DNA of 64,000 nt, taken from contig NZ_JACHVQ010000007.1 in assembly GCF_014190805.1 (NCBI RefSeq), forward strand, positions 21,488 through 85,487, given 5' to 3'. The notes under the pieces are model-generated. The model was not told the DNA's origin. It did not search any database and was given only the letters and a program-made list of their open reading frames with translations. Position 1 is the first letter of the stretch; every line of letters starts with the position of its first letter. Below, piece by piece: positions 31,654-41,197 of the stretch. The DNA is from Flexivirga oryzae. Lineage in GTDB: Bacteria > Actinomycetota > Actinomycetes > Actinomycetales > Dermatophilaceae. A program made the position numbers and the translations under genes.

Positions 31654-32952
31654 TCAGCCGAGGACGCGGTCGAGGTAGGGGTTGGTGAAGACGCGCTGGG
31701 GATCGAGGCGGTCGCGCAGTGCCGCGAAGTCGTCGAACCTCGGGTAACGCGAACGCAATTCGGAAGCGCCGAGGTCGTGCATCTTGCCCCAGTGCGGGCG
31801 GGCGTCGAGTCCGGCCAGCATCGACCAGAAGGCCTCGAAGTAGCGCCGGTGGTCGCGCCCGGCGTACTGGTGTATGGCGATGTAGCCCGACTCCCGCCGG
31901 TGCGCCGTCGACAGCCACAGCTCGTCGGCGGCGGCGAAACGCACCTCGACCGGGAACGTCACGACCTCGACCCTGCGGGCCAACCAGGACCGCAGTTCAC
32001 GCAACACGTCCGGCACGGCCGCGCGCGGGATCGCCATCTCGGTCTCGCGGAAGACGACATCCCGCTCCGAGGCGAAGACCCGGTAGGACCAGTCGGTGAA
32101 CTCGCGGCGGGACAACGCCCGGGCCGACACCTGGTTGATCGCCGGGATGATCCGCGGCGCCCTGGTCGTGGCCTTGTTGAGCGCGCCGAACAGCTTGTTG
32201 GACAGCAGGTCGTCGTCCAGCCGGCTGCGCCAGGCCGGCAACGGTGCGCGGGCCGCCGGGTCGGTCAGCCGCGTGTTGGACTTCGTCAGCACCCGGTCGG
32301 TGTGCGGGAACCAGTAGAACTCGAAATGGTCTGTGCCATCGACCCGTTCGTCGATGCCGTCGAGTGTCTCGTCCAGGGTCGCCGGCGCTTCGACGGCGTG
32401 CAGCAGGAACTTCGGCACGCACTGGATCTGCAGCGCGGTGACGATGCCGAGCGCGCCGAGGCTGAGGGTCACCGCGGGCAATAGCTCGGCGTTCTCCGTC
32501 TCGGTCACGCGCAGCAACGACCCGTCGGCCTGCACGAGTTCGACCCCGGTCAGCTGGCCGGCCAGCCCGGTGAAGCCGGCACCGGTCCCGTGCGTGCCGG
32601 TCGACACCGCGCCGGCGATCGTCTGCCGGTCGATGTCGCCGAGGTTGGTCATCGCCAGTCCCCGTCGTCGCAACTCCGGCCCGAGGACGTGCAGCGGCGT
32701 GCCGGCGTGCACCCACACCCGGTCGGTCGCCTCGTCGACCGAGCGCATGCCGGACAACCGGTCCATCCGCACCAGGACGTCGGTGGGCTCGGCGATCCCG
32801 GTGAACGAGTGGCCCGCCCCGACCGCCTTCACCCGCCGGCCGGCCAGCATCGACTCCTCGCACAGCAGCTGCAGGTGCGCGACGTCGCGCACCAGCACCG
32901 TCTCCCGGGGGTGGCTGGTGACCGTACCGGACCAGTTGCTCCAGTCAGCCAA
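31654..32952 (-). CDS. FAD-linked D-arabinono-1,4-lactone oxidase-like oxidoreductase
   Basis: VAO-fold flavoenzyme of 432 aa. The FAD-binding half shows VKAVGAGHSFTGIAEPTDVL (the GHS loop that often binds FAD covalently), LGDIDRQTIAGAVSTGTHGT and TLSLGALGIVTALQIQC; the C-terminal ALO domain ends with HWGKMHDL and RYPRFDDF followed by DPQRVFTNPYL. It probably oxidises a sugar lactone or polyol. The TTG at 32952 is preferred because AGAAGGA lies seven bases upstream; it overlaps the preceding stop by eight bases. A GTG at 32970 is the alternative. Last gene of a TetR-PLP enzyme-oxidase operon. Confidence 0.9.
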   Translation of the reverse strand: MADWSNWSGTVTSHPRETVLVRDVAHLQLLCEESMLAGRRVKAVGAGHSFTGIAEPTDVLVRMDRLSGMRSVDEATDRVWVHAGTPLHVLGPELRRRGLAMTNLGDIDRQTIAGAVSTGTHGTGAGFTGLAGQLTGVELVQADGSLLRVTETENAELLPAVTLSLGALGIVTALQIQCVPKFLLHAVEAPATLDETLDGIDERVDGTDHFEFYWFPHTDRVLTKSNTRLTDPAARAPLPAWRSRLDDDLLSNKLFGALNKATTRAPRIIPAINQVSARALSRREFTDWSYRVFASERDVVFRETEMAIPRAAVPDVLRELRSWLARRVEVVTFPVEVRFAAADELWLSTAHRRESGYIAIHQYAGRDHRRYFEAFWSMLAGLDARPHWGKMHDLGASELRSRYPRFDDFAALRDRLDPQRVFTNPYLDRVLG

Positions 32953-34120
32953 AGTTCTGTCCTTCTCCACGATAGGTCGGCAGCCGGTCGACGATCTCAC
33001 CGTCACGCACCAGCACGATCTCCTGGAACCGCTCGCACATCTCGCCCGCCTTCGCGTGCCGGAACCACACCACGTCACCGAGCTGCAGGTCGCGAGCCGC
33101 CTTGCCCCGCAACGGAGTCTGGACCTCGCCGGCTCCTTCGGCGCGGATCAGACGCAGGCCCTCCGGGTGCACCGGTCGGGGCGACCTGGACGGTCCCGCG
33201 ACACCGGAGGCGGCATACCCGCCACTGAAGGTCACCACGATGTCGCGTTGTGGCTTCCGCACCACGGGCGAGGCGAAGTACGCGGCGGGCCGCAACTCGG
33301 TGTCGTCGTACGCGTCGAACAACGCGGGCGTGAAAAGCCCTGATCCTGCGGCCAGCTCGGTCACCGACGTGTCCCAGTCGGCATGCAGGCTGCCGGTCCC
33401 GCCGGCGTTCACCAGCTCCAGCTCGGCATGCTCCTCCACGGCGGCTCGCACCGCTTGTCGACGGACCCGCAGCTCCTCGGCCGACTTCCGCTTCACCAGA
33501 CGGATCGCCGGGCCGGTGTCCTGCATCCCCGCGATCTGCGCGTCGTAGAACATCAACCCGACCAGCCGGATCGTGTCGAAACCTGCTGCCAGTCGGGCGA
33601 ACTCGGCGGCCTGAGTGGGAGTGTGCACACTCGACCGGTGCACGCCGAGATGCGCCGGGCCGATGTCGAGCGAGCTGTCGACGTCCAGGCACACCCGCAC
33701 CGGCCGGCCACCGGACGCGGCGTCGAGAAGCCTCAGGTGCTCCGGCAGATCGGCCATGAAGGTGACGCGTTCACGCAGGTCGTCCGACGCTGCGACCTCG
33801 GCGACGGTCGCGCTGTCCACCGTCGGATAGGCCACCAGCACGTCGGTCACACCGTGTCCGGCCAGCCAACGCCCTTCTGCGGCCGAGTAGGCCAGCACGC
33901 CCCGATAGCCGGACTCCGCGAGCACCCGCTCGATCAGACCACGGACCCGAATCGACTTCGACGCGAGGCGAATCGGCAGGCCGGCAGCCCGGGTACGCAT
34001 CTCGGCGATGTTGTGCTCACACGCCTCGAGATCGAGGACCGCGACCGGTGCGCCGATGCCGCGCACGGCCCGCCACAACGGTGCCTCCGGCCGGCCCCGT
34101 CCCGGCCGCAACAACTTCAC
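32945..34120 (-). CDS. PLP-dependent alanine racemase-like protein (D-threonine aldolase/deaminase type)
   Basis: Fold-type III pyridoxal-phosphate enzyme of 391 aa. The N-terminal barrel has PVAVLDLEACEHNIAEM and RLASKSIRVR with the probable PLP lysine Lys55, followed by GVLAYSAAEGRWLAGHG, LCLD-like VCLDVDSSLDIG and ELVNAGGTGSL (phosphate-binding glycines). The C-terminal domain contains GDVVWFRHAKAGEMCERFQ, where His and Cys could bind a metal as in D-threonine aldolases. The ATG at 34120 overlaps the tetR stop (ATGA). It is the middle gene of the operon with the flavin oxidase. Confidence 0.85.
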   Translation of the reverse strand: MKLLRPGRGRPEAPLWRAVRGIGAPVAVLDLEACEHNIAEMRTRAAGLPIRLASKSIRVRGLIERVLAESGYRGVLAYSAAEGRWLAGHGVTDVLVAYPTVDSATVAEVAASDDLRERVTFMADLPEHLRLLDAASGGRPVRVCLDVDSSLDIGPAHLGVHRSSVHTPTQAAEFARLAAGFDTIRLVGLMFYDAQIAGMQDTGPAIRLVKRKSAEELRVRRQAVRAAVEEHAELELVNAGGTGSLHADWDTSVTELAAGSGLFTPALFDAYDDTELRPAAYFASPVVRKPQRDIVVTFSGGYAASGVAGPSRSPRPVHPEGLRLIRAEGAGEVQTPLRGKAARDLQLGDVVWFRHAKAGEMCERFQEIVLVRDGEIVDRLPTYRGEGQNFG

Positions 34121-34719
34121 GCCGGGTCCACCTGCGCATCCAGTACGCCGGCCAGCAGCCGGGCGAAGATCTCCATGATGGCCTGGGCCCGGGCATCGTC
34201 ACTGGTGACGATCCACGCGATGCTCACGCCGTCGGTGACGGCGATGATCAGCCGAGCCAACAGCTCCGGGTCGACCGGAAGCGTCCGGCCGAGGTCCTCG
34301 GCATACCGCCGGACCGCATCCAGCACGGCTCCGTAGACGCGGTCCATCAGGTTGCGCGCGATCTCCCGGCTCTCCGGGCCGCCACGGGACAGATGCGCGA
34401 GCAGTTCGTAGATGAGCAGCTGACGGCGTCGATCACTGCCGATCTGCTCCCAGTAGGCGCGGAACGCCGCGGTCAGCGCCTCCTCCGTCGGCAGCCGTTC
34501 CAGCGAACTGACGTCGATCAGCGGCTGTTCGATGCTGTCCGCGACGGCACTGATCAGCGCCGCCTTGGAGCCGAAGCAGTAGTGGACGGTGCCCAGCGGA
34601 ACACCGGCTTCCTTGGCGATGCGGCGCACGGTCGCGGCGTCCAGCCCTTCGGCGACGGCGACGCGCACCGTCGCCTCGACCAGCTCGACCCGACGATCCT
34701 CCGCAGACAGACGTGCCAT
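34117..34719 (-). CDS. TetR-family transcriptional regulator
   Basis: Repressor of 200 aa. The N-terminal helix-turn-helix is clear: RRVELVEATVRVAVAEGLDA, then TVRRIAKEAGVPLGTVHYCF with GSKAALISAV. The remaining 150 residues form a helical ligand pocket without recognisable specificity. It is first in a three-gene operon, with overlaps between all genes, so it likely controls the PLP enzyme and lactone oxidase together with itself. The ATG at 34719 leaves 53 bp to the polyprenyl synthase stop; no strong palindrome was found there. Confidence 0.92.
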   Translation of the reverse strand: MARLSAEDRRVELVEATVRVAVAEGLDAATVRRIAKEAGVPLGTVHYCFGSKAALISAVADSIEQPLIDVSSLERLPTEEALTAAFRAYWEQIGSDRRRQLLIYELLAHLSRGGPESREIARNLMDRVYGAVLDAVRRYAEDLGRTLPVDPELLARLIIAVTDGVSIAWIVTSDDARAQAIMEIFARLLAGVLDAQVDPA

Positions 34720-34772
34720 GTGCTGAGTCTATCGACCAACTTGGACGAGCGTTCATGTTTCCGCCGAACGTC

Positions 34773-35762
34773 TCAGACCGAGCGGGAGGCCACCTGCCCC
34801 GGCAGATCCCGCATCACCTGCAGGGCGTCTCCGTCGCCGAGCGGCTCGAGCAGCGCCACCGCCTGATCGGCCACAGCCTCAGTATGACGCCGCGCTTGCT
34901 CGAGTGCCGGATGCGAGCGGAGAATTTCCAGCGCCTCCGCGTGCTCGGCGTCGTCCGTCAACGGGTGCGACAAGAGCGACTTCAGCCGATCGTCGGCAGG
35001 ATCCTTCGAGGCCCGTGCGTAGAGCACCGGCAACGTCGTGACGCCCTCGCGCAGGTCGGTGCCCGGGGTCTTCCCCGATGCACCGTCGGAGGCGATGTCG
35101 AGCACGTCGTCGGACAGCTGGAACACCATCCCGACCAGTTCGCCGTACTGCCGCATGATGGCCACGGTCTCCGGCGGGCAGCCGCCGAACATCGCGCCGT
35201 ACCGTGCCGCGGTGGCGATCAGCGAGCCGGTCTTGTCGGCGAGCACCCCGAGGTAGTGCTCCATCGGGTCCGCGTCGGCCGGCGCCTGCCGGTCGTCGCG
35301 GATCTGCCCGGCGCACAACCGCACGAAGGTCTGCGCCTGGATGCGCGCAGCCTCACTGCCCAAGCCGGCCACGATCTCCGACGCACGACCGAAGAGCAGG
35401 TCGCCGACGATGATCGCGGTGATGTTGTCGTAAGCGGCGTTGACGCTGGACTTGCCGTGCCGTCGCTCGGCGGCATCCATCACGTCGTCGTGGTAGAGCG
35501 AGGCGATGTGCGTGAGTTCGACGCCGACGGCGGCATCGATGACCGCGTCGTTGACGCCGGTCCCGAGCTCCGAGGCCAGCAGGGTGAGCAGCGGCCGGAA
35601 GCGTTTGCCGCCGGACAGCAGGTGCTGGGAGGCACCCGCGATGAACTCGTCCTCGTGCTGCACGACCTCGGTCAGGCGCACATCGACCGCGGCGAGGCCG
35701 TCGGTCAGCCGGTCGGTCAACGCCCGGCTGGCCGACGGCATCAGCGTCGCGGCCTTACTCAT
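34773..35762 (-). CDS. trans-polyprenyl diphosphate synthase (menaquinone side chain)
   Basis: Long-chain prenyl transferase of 329 aa that builds the isoprenoid tail of menaquinone. Both Asp-rich motifs are present: DDVMD at 92-96 (in LYHDDVMDAAERRHGK) and DDVLD at 218-222 (in FQLSDDVLDIASD), as well as GGKRFRPLLTLLA. The residue at the fifth position before the first motif is small (Ala), consistent with a long product; hepta- to nonaprenyl length is inference. It is comparable to mycobacterial GrcC1. It starts 12 bp after nuoN, apparently as the last gene of the menJ-nuo unit. Confidence 0.93.
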   Translation of the reverse strand: MSKAATLMPSASRALTDRLTDGLAAVDVRLTEVVQHEDEFIAGASQHLLSGGKRFRPLLTLLASELGTGVNDAVIDAAVGVELTHIASLYHDDVMDAAERRHGKSSVNAAYDNITAIIVGDLLFGRASEIVAGLGSEAARIQAQTFVRLCAGQIRDDRQAPADADPMEHYLGVLADKTGSLIATAARYGAMFGGCPPETVAIMRQYGELVGMVFQLSDDVLDIASDGASGKTPGTDLREGVTTLPVLYARASKDPADDRLKSLLSHPLTDDAEHAEALEILRSHPALEQARRHTEAVADQAVALLEPLGDGDALQVMRDLPGQVASRSV

Positions 35763-35774
35763 GAGGAGACTCGT

Positions 35775-37313
35775 TCATCGGATGAACAGCGCGGAGTGCT
35801 GCGCGAGGTTCAGCAGCGGCGCCGGCGCCACACCCAGCACGAGCGTCGCGAGCGCACCGACGGTCACCGCGACACCGGTCAGCGGTGACGGGATCAGCAC
35901 GTGGGTGTCACCGTTGGGGTCGGAGAAGTACATCAGCACGATGATCCGGATGTAGACGAACGCGGTCACCGCGCTCATCACCATCGCCACGACCACCAGC
36001 CAGGTCGCGCCGTGCCCGACCGCGCCGGAGAACAGCGCGAACTTCGCGGTGAAACCGGAGGTCAGCGGGATGCCGGCGAAACCGAGCAGCAGGAACGAGA
36101 ACGTCGCCGCCACGACCGGGCTGGTCTTGCCCAGGCCCGCCCACTGCGACAGATGGGTCGCCTCGGAGCCGGCCGACCGCACCAGCGGCACCATCCCGAA
36201 CGCGGCGAGCGTGGTGAAGCTGTAGGCGACCAGGTAGAACATGGTCCCGGACAGGCCGGTCTTGTTGAGGGCCACGACGCCCACCAGCAGGAAGCCGGCG
36301 TGCGAGATGGAGCTGTAGGCCAGCAGCCGCTTCATGTCGGTCTGGGTCACGGCGAACACCGCACCCACGACCATCGTCAGGACGGCGACGATCGCCAGCA
36401 ACGGCTGCCAGTTCCAGGACAGACCGTCGAGGGCCACGTAGAACATCCGCAGCAGCGCACCGAAGCCGGCCACCTTCACGGTGGTCGCCATGAAGCCGGA
36501 GACCGGGCTCGGAGCACCCTGGTAGACGTCCGGCGCCCAGCCGTGGAACGGCGCGGCCGAGACCTTGAAGAGCAGGCCGACACCGATCAGGAACGCACCC
36601 GGGATGAGGATGTCGTCGCGGCCGGTGACGGTGCCGATCGCGGTGGCCAGGTCGGCGAACTTGATCGTCCCGGTGGCGCCGTAGACCAGCGCCGAACCGA
36701 ACAGGAAGAACGCCGAGGAGAACGCACCGAGCAGGAAGTACTTCAGCGACGCCTCCTGCGACAGCAGCCGCCGGCGGCGCGCCATCCCGGTGAGGATGTA
36801 GAGCGGCAGCGACAGCACCTCGAGCGCGATGAACATCACCAGCAGGTCACCGGAGGCGACGAAGAGCATCATGCCGCCGACCGAGAAGAGCACCAGCGGG
36901 AAGATCTCGGTGGTGGTCGCGCCGAGCTTGACCGAGTTGGCCTCCAGCGGCGAACCGGGCACCGACGCACCCGACTGGGTGAACGCGTCGGCGGTCGGCA
37001 GGTCGAACCGCTCGGCCATCAGCATGACCGCGAAGAACGAGATCACCAGCACGGTGCCCTGCAGCATCAGCGCCGGCCCGTCGATCACGACCGCGTCGCC
37101 GGCGGTGACGCCCTGGTTGTTGCGCGAGATGAGCACCAGGGTCAGGAAGCTGGCGACGATGCCGACCAGGGAGACGCCGAGCTGCACCCAGTAGCGCTGC
37201 GCGCGCGGCAGGAACGACTCGACGAGGACACCCACCAGCGCCGCGCCGAAGATGACCAACATCGGCACGACGGCGGCATACGAGATGTGTGCCTGGGTGA
37301 AGGTGGAGGTCAC
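35775..37313 (-). CDS. nuoN: NADH-quinone oxidoreductase subunit N
   Basis: Antiporter-like membrane subunit of the main complex I, 512 aa and about 14 helices. Family landmarks: LLVMFIALEVLSLPLYILTG with the conserved Glu, EASLKYFLLGAFSSAFFLFG with the pumping Lys, and KVSAAPFHGWAPDVYQGAPS followed by VSGFMATTVKVAGFGAL. The start is the GTG at 37313, overlapping the nuoM stop (GTGA). It closes the fourteen-gene nuo set; the polyprenyl synthase gene follows after 12 bp. Confidence 0.97.
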   Translation of the reverse strand: MTSTFTQAHISYAAVVPMLVIFGAALVGVLVESFLPRAQRYWVQLGVSLVGIVASFLTLVLISRNNQGVTAGDAVVIDGPALMLQGTVLVISFFAVMLMAERFDLPTADAFTQSGASVPGSPLEANSVKLGATTTEIFPLVLFSVGGMMLFVASGDLLVMFIALEVLSLPLYILTGMARRRRLLSQEASLKYFLLGAFSSAFFLFGSALVYGATGTIKFADLATAIGTVTGRDDILIPGAFLIGVGLLFKVSAAPFHGWAPDVYQGAPSPVSGFMATTVKVAGFGALLRMFYVALDGLSWNWQPLLAIVAVLTMVVGAVFAVTQTDMKRLLAYSSISHAGFLLVGVVALNKTGLSGTMFYLVAYSFTTLAAFGMVPLVRSAGSEATHLSQWAGLGKTSPVVAATFSFLLLGFAGIPLTSGFTAKFALFSGAVGHGATWLVVVAMVMSAVTAFVYIRIIVLMYFSDPNGDTHVLIPSPLTGVAVTVGALATLVLGVAPAPLLNLAQHSALFIR

Positions 37314-38977
37314 TTGCTGCTCCCCTCGATGGAGACGCCGGCATGCGGTGCCGGGTCATGGACGTGGACGTGCTGCAGGGTGGAGTCGACCGCGGGCCGC
37401 AGCAGGTCCAGGGCGGGCTTCGGGAAGAAGCCGAGCAGCAGCATGAACGCGATCAGCAGGCCGGCGACCAGGCGCTCACGCGCACCCAGGTCCTGTATGT
37501 CGGACCCGCGCACGCGGGCCTGCGCCGGCACGTCCTCCTTGGCGATCTCCGGCTCGTCGAAGAGCGTCGTGGTGATGCCGGTCTTCGGACGCAGACCGTC
37601 CTCGCCCAGCGCCAGCGTCCCGTCGGCGGCAGCCACCAGCTGCTGCTTCGGACCGGTGAAGACGTTCTTGTACATCAGCAGGATGTAGAGCGCCGCGAGC
37701 ACCACCACGGTGACCGAGATGCCGGCCGCGACCGGGTAGCGCTGGAAGGAGCCGACCAGCACCAGGAACTCCGAGACGAACGAGTTGAGCCCGGGCAGCG
37801 ACAGCGCGGACAGACCCGCGGTCAGGAAGACGCCGGCGAGGACCGGGGTGGTCCGCTGCCAGCCGCCGTAGTCGGTGATGTTCTTGCTCTTGCCCCGCAC
37901 GATGAGGAATCCGACGAACAGGAACAACGCCGCCGTCGTGAAACCGTGGTTGATCATGTAGAGCTGCGAGCCGATGACCGAGGTCTGGGTCACCGCGAAG
38001 ATGCCCAGCACGATCAGCCCGAAGTGGCTCACCGAGGTGTAGGCGATCAGCCGCATCATGTCGTTCTGGCCGATGGCCGCGATCGCGCCGTAGATCACCG
38101 AGATCACCGCCAGGATGATCACCACCGGGGTCGCCCACTTGCTGGCGTCCGGGAAGAGCTGCAGGCAGAACCGGATCATCCCGAAGGTGCCGACCTTGTC
38201 CAGCACGGCGACCAGCAGCACGGCCACGGCCGGCTTGGCCTCGGTCGCGGCGTCGGGCAGCCAGGTGTGCACCGGCCACATCGGCGCCTTGATCGCGAAG
38301 GCGATGAAGAAGCCGACGAACAGCAGCCGCTCGGTCGAGGCCGACATGTGCAGCCCGGTGAGGGTGCTCACCAGGAAGCCGTGGTCGCCGCCGGGGCCCT
38401 GCTGGTAGAGCGCGATGACCGCGACCAGCATGATCAGCCCGCCGAGCAGCGAGAACAGCAGGAACTTCACCGAGGCGTACTGGCGCCGGGGGCCGCCGTA
38501 CAACCCGATCAGGAAGTAGATCGGGATCAGCATCGCCTCGAAGAAGACGTAGAAGAGGAAGACGTCGGTGGCGGCGAAGACGCCGATCATGAAGGTCTCC
38601 ACGACCAGGATCAGCGCGAAGTAGCTCTGCTCGCGCCGCCCACCCTCGGGCACGTCGTTCCAGGCGGCGATCAGTGCGATCGGCACCAGCACGACGCTCA
38701 TCAGGATGAGCGTCAGCGCCATACCGTCGACACCCAGCGCGTAGGACACCCCGAACTCGGGGATCCACGAGTGGGTCTCGGTCAGCTGGAACTGCCCGTG
38801 CCCGCCGCCGGTCTTGAACTGCGTCGCGGCGATCACGCCGACCACCAGGGTCAGCAGCGAGAACACCAGGGCCACCACGCGGGAGTTGCGCGCCGAGCCC
38901 TTGGGCAACGCCCACACGACGGCAGCACCCACGAGGGGTATGACGCCGAGCGTCGTCAGCCAGGGAAAGTCCGACAT
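37310..38977 (-). CDS. nuoM: NADH-quinone oxidoreductase subunit M
   Basis: Proton-pumping membrane subunit, 555 aa and about 14 helices. Diagnostic are DVFLFYVFFEAMLIPIYFLI (conserved Glu in the fifth helix), QYASVKFLLFSLLGGLIMLV, IKAPMWPVHTWLPDAATEAK followed by PAVAVLLVAVLDKVGTFGMI (conserved Lys), and LNSFVSEFLVLVGSFQ. A hydrophilic insertion of about 50 residues near the end (QQLVAAADGTLALGEDGLRP onwards) precedes the last helix. The ATG at 38977 overlaps the nuoL stop (TGATG). Confidence 0.97.
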   Translation of the reverse strand: MSDFPWLTTLGVIPLVGAAVVWALPKGSARNSRVVALVFSLLTLVVGVIAATQFKTGGGHGQFQLTETHSWIPEFGVSYALGVDGMALTLILMSVVLVPIALIAAWNDVPEGGRREQSYFALILVVETFMIGVFAATDVFLFYVFFEAMLIPIYFLIGLYGGPRRQYASVKFLLFSLLGGLIMLVAVIALYQQGPGGDHGFLVSTLTGLHMSASTERLLFVGFFIAFAIKAPMWPVHTWLPDAATEAKPAVAVLLVAVLDKVGTFGMIRFCLQLFPDASKWATPVVIILAVISVIYGAIAAIGQNDMMRLIAYTSVSHFGLIVLGIFAVTQTSVIGSQLYMINHGFTTAALFLFVGFLIVRGKSKNITDYGGWQRTTPVLAGVFLTAGLSALSLPGLNSFVSEFLVLVGSFQRYPVAAGISVTVVVLAALYILLMYKNVFTGPKQQLVAAADGTLALGEDGLRPKTGITTTLFDEPEIAKEDVPAQARVRGSDIQDLGARERLVAGLLIAFMLLLGFFPKPALDLLRPAVDSTLQHVHVHDPAPHAGVSIEGSSK

Positions 38978-40878
38978 CACTGCACCACCCACCAGGCGCC
39001 GAGGATTGCGACGACGCCGACGAGCATCGTCAAGGAGTAAGTACGCACGTAACCGTTCTGTATCTTCTTCAGTCGAGCGGAGCTGCCGCCGATGCCGGCC
39101 GCCGACCCGTTGCCGACGCCGTCCACGACCTTGTTGTCGAAGAAGACCAGCGACCGGGTCAGGTGCAGGCCGGGGCGCCGCACGAAGGCTTCGTTGAAGT
39201 CGTCCTGGCCGAGGTCGCGACGAGCGGCCTGGGTGAGCGGCGAGCCCACCGGCGGGGTGACCGGCACGGTGTCGCGCCAGTACATCTTCCAGGCGAGCGC
39301 GATGCCGATGACCATCAGCACGAAGGTCAGCACCATCAGCGGGCCGGCACCCAGGACGGCGTTGCTGTCCTCGTGCTTGCCCACGACCGGCTCCAGCCAG
39401 TCGGTGATGATGCCGGTCGGGCCGAGGATGAGGCCGAGGAAGGCCGAGCCGATGGCCAGCACCATCATCGGGATGGTCATCGTGAGCGGCGACTCGTGCG
39501 GGTGCACGTCCTCGGTCCACCGGCGCTTGCCCATGAAGGTCATGAAGAACATCCGCGACATGTAGAACGCGGTGATGCCCGCGGCGATGAGCGCCGCCAG
39601 GCCGAAGACCCACGGCTTCCAGCCGGAACCCTCGAACGCGCCCTCGATGATCTTGTCCTTGGACCAAAAACCGGACAGCCCCGGGAAACCGATGATCGCC
39701 AGGAAACCCAGGCCGAAGGTGACCCAGGTGATCTTCATGACCACCCACAGGCCACCGAACCGGCGCATGTTGACCTGGTCGTTCATCCCGTGCATGACCG
39801 AGCCGGCACCGAGGAAGAGGCCGGCCTTGAAGAAGCCGTGCGTCACCAGGTGGAAGATCGCGAAGGCGTAGCCGACCGGGCCGAGCCCGGCCGCCAGCAC
39901 CATGTAGCCGATCTGCGACATGGTCGAGGCGGCCAGCGCCTTCTTCAGGTCGTCCTTGGCGCAACCGATGATCGCACCGCCGAAGAGCGTGACCGCACCG
40001 ACGATGCAGACCGCGAGGCGGGCGTTCTCGGAGGCGTTGAAGATCACGTGGCTGCGCACGATCAGGTAGACACCCGCGGTCACCATGGTTGCCGCGTGGA
40101 TCAGCGCCGAGACCGGCGTCGGGCCGGCCATCGCGTCGCCCAGCCAGGACTGCAGCGGGAACTGCGCGGACTTACCGCAGGCGGCCACCAGCAGGCACAG
40201 CCCGACCGCGAGCAGCGTGCCCTCGCCGGTGCCCGCGACCGCGGCGTTGACGTGCGCGAAGTCGAGGTTGCCCCAGGCCCAGAACATGATGAACATCGCG
40301 AGCAGCATGCCCATGTCACCGATGCGGTTGAGGAAGAACGCCTTGTTGGCTGCGGTGGCGTACTCGGGGTTCCAGTTCCAGAACCCGATGAGCAGGTATG
40401 ACGCCAGGCCGACGCCCTCCCAGCCGACGAACAGCAGCAGGTAGGAGTCCGCGAGCACCAGCAGCAACATGCTGGCGACGAAGAGGTTGAGGTAGGCGAA
40501 GAACCGGCGCTTGTCCGGGTCGTGCTCCATGTAACCCAGCGAGTAGACCAGGATCAGCGAGCCGACGAACGTGATCAGCATGACGAACGTCAGCGACAGC
40601 TGGTCCATCAGCAGACCTGCGGACAGGTCGATCTTGCCGGCCGGCAGCCACGAGTAGAGATGCAGGTGCATCGACCGGTCGGCCGGGTCCTTGCCGCGCA
40701 GCTCCAGCAGGATCAGCAGGCCGATGACGAACGCCGCCCAGGAGAGCAGCACCGCGATGATCGGGCCGGCCTTGTCCAGCTTCTTGCCGCCGAGCAGCAG
40801 CAACGCTGCGCCCAGCGCCGGCAGGCCGATCATCAGCCAACCGATCGATGCCACACCTGTGGCGTCATGGATCGTCAC
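38977..40878 (-). CDS. nuoL: NADH-quinone oxidoreductase subunit L
   Basis: Largest antiporter-like subunit of the main complex I, 633 aa. It has the N-terminal oxidoreductase motif (VGWEGVGLASYLLIGFWNWN), KSAQFPLQSWLGDAMAGPTP with the SALIHAATMVTAGVYL helix, and LKKALAASTMSQIGYMVLAA; the long lateral helix with its final anchor follows after residue 520 or so. The GTG at 40878 has AGGAGA upstream. The loop reads SWLGDAM in place of the usual SWLPDAM. It is the counterpart of the partial gene at 1-899. Confidence 0.97.
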   Translation of the reverse strand: MTIHDATGVASIGWLMIGLPALGAALLLLGGKKLDKAGPIIAVLLSWAAFVIGLLILLELRGKDPADRSMHLHLYSWLPAGKIDLSAGLLMDQLSLTFVMLITFVGSLILVYSLGYMEHDPDKRRFFAYLNLFVASMLLLVLADSYLLLFVGWEGVGLASYLLIGFWNWNPEYATAANKAFFLNRIGDMGMLLAMFIMFWAWGNLDFAHVNAAVAGTGEGTLLAVGLCLLVAACGKSAQFPLQSWLGDAMAGPTPVSALIHAATMVTAGVYLIVRSHVIFNASENARLAVCIVGAVTLFGGAIIGCAKDDLKKALAASTMSQIGYMVLAAGLGPVGYAFAIFHLVTHGFFKAGLFLGAGSVMHGMNDQVNMRRFGGLWVVMKITWVTFGLGFLAIIGFPGLSGFWSKDKIIEGAFEGSGWKPWVFGLAALIAAGITAFYMSRMFFMTFMGKRRWTEDVHPHESPLTMTIPMMVLAIGSAFLGLILGPTGIITDWLEPVVGKHEDSNAVLGAGPLMVLTFVLMVIGIALAWKMYWRDTVPVTPPVGSPLTQAARRDLGQDDFNEAFVRRPGLHLTRSLVFFDNKVVDGVGNGSAAGIGGSSARLKKIQNGYVRTYSLTMLVGVVAILGAWWVVQ

Positions 40879-40894
40879 GAATATTCTCCTGATC

Positions 40895-41194
40895 TCACAG
40901 CTTCAGCAGGTTGGCGTCGTCGACCGACACGGACCTGCGGGCGCGGAAGATGGCCATGATGATCGCGAGGCCGACCACGACCTCGGCGGCGGCGACCACC
41001 ATCACGAACAGCGCGATGACCTGGCCGTCGAGCGAGCCGCGCATGCGGGCGAACGTCACGAAGGCGAGGTTGGCGGCGTTGAGCATCAGCTCGACGCCCA
41101 TGAAGACGATGATCGCGTTGCGACGCAACAGCACGACGGCGGACCCGATCGAGAACAGGATCACCGACAGGTAGATGTAGCTGGTGAGTGTCAT
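40895..41194 (-). CDS. nuoK: NADH-quinone oxidoreductase subunit K
   Basis: Three-helix membrane subunit of 99 aa: LLRRNAIIVFMGVELMLNAA (the conserved Glu in GVELML) and ALFVMVVAAAEVVVGLAIIM (second Glu). The length and sequence are textbook NuoK. The ATG at 41194 follows the nuoJ TAA after three bases. A gap of 16 bases separates it from nuoL, one of the few non-overlapping joins in the operon. Confidence 0.97.
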   Translation of the reverse strand: MTLTSYIYLSVILFSIGSAVVLLRRNAIIVFMGVELMLNAANLAFVTFARMRGSLDGQVIALFVMVVAAAEVVVGLAIIMAIFRARRSVSVDDANLLKL

Positions 41195-41197
41195 GGT

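Noticed and set aside
35901..40401. Very long plus-strand open frames antisense to nuoL, nuoM and nuoN
   Set aside because: They are rich in Arg, Gly, Asp and His, mirror the third-position GC bias of the real genes, and contain no recognisable domain; they are antisense shadows.
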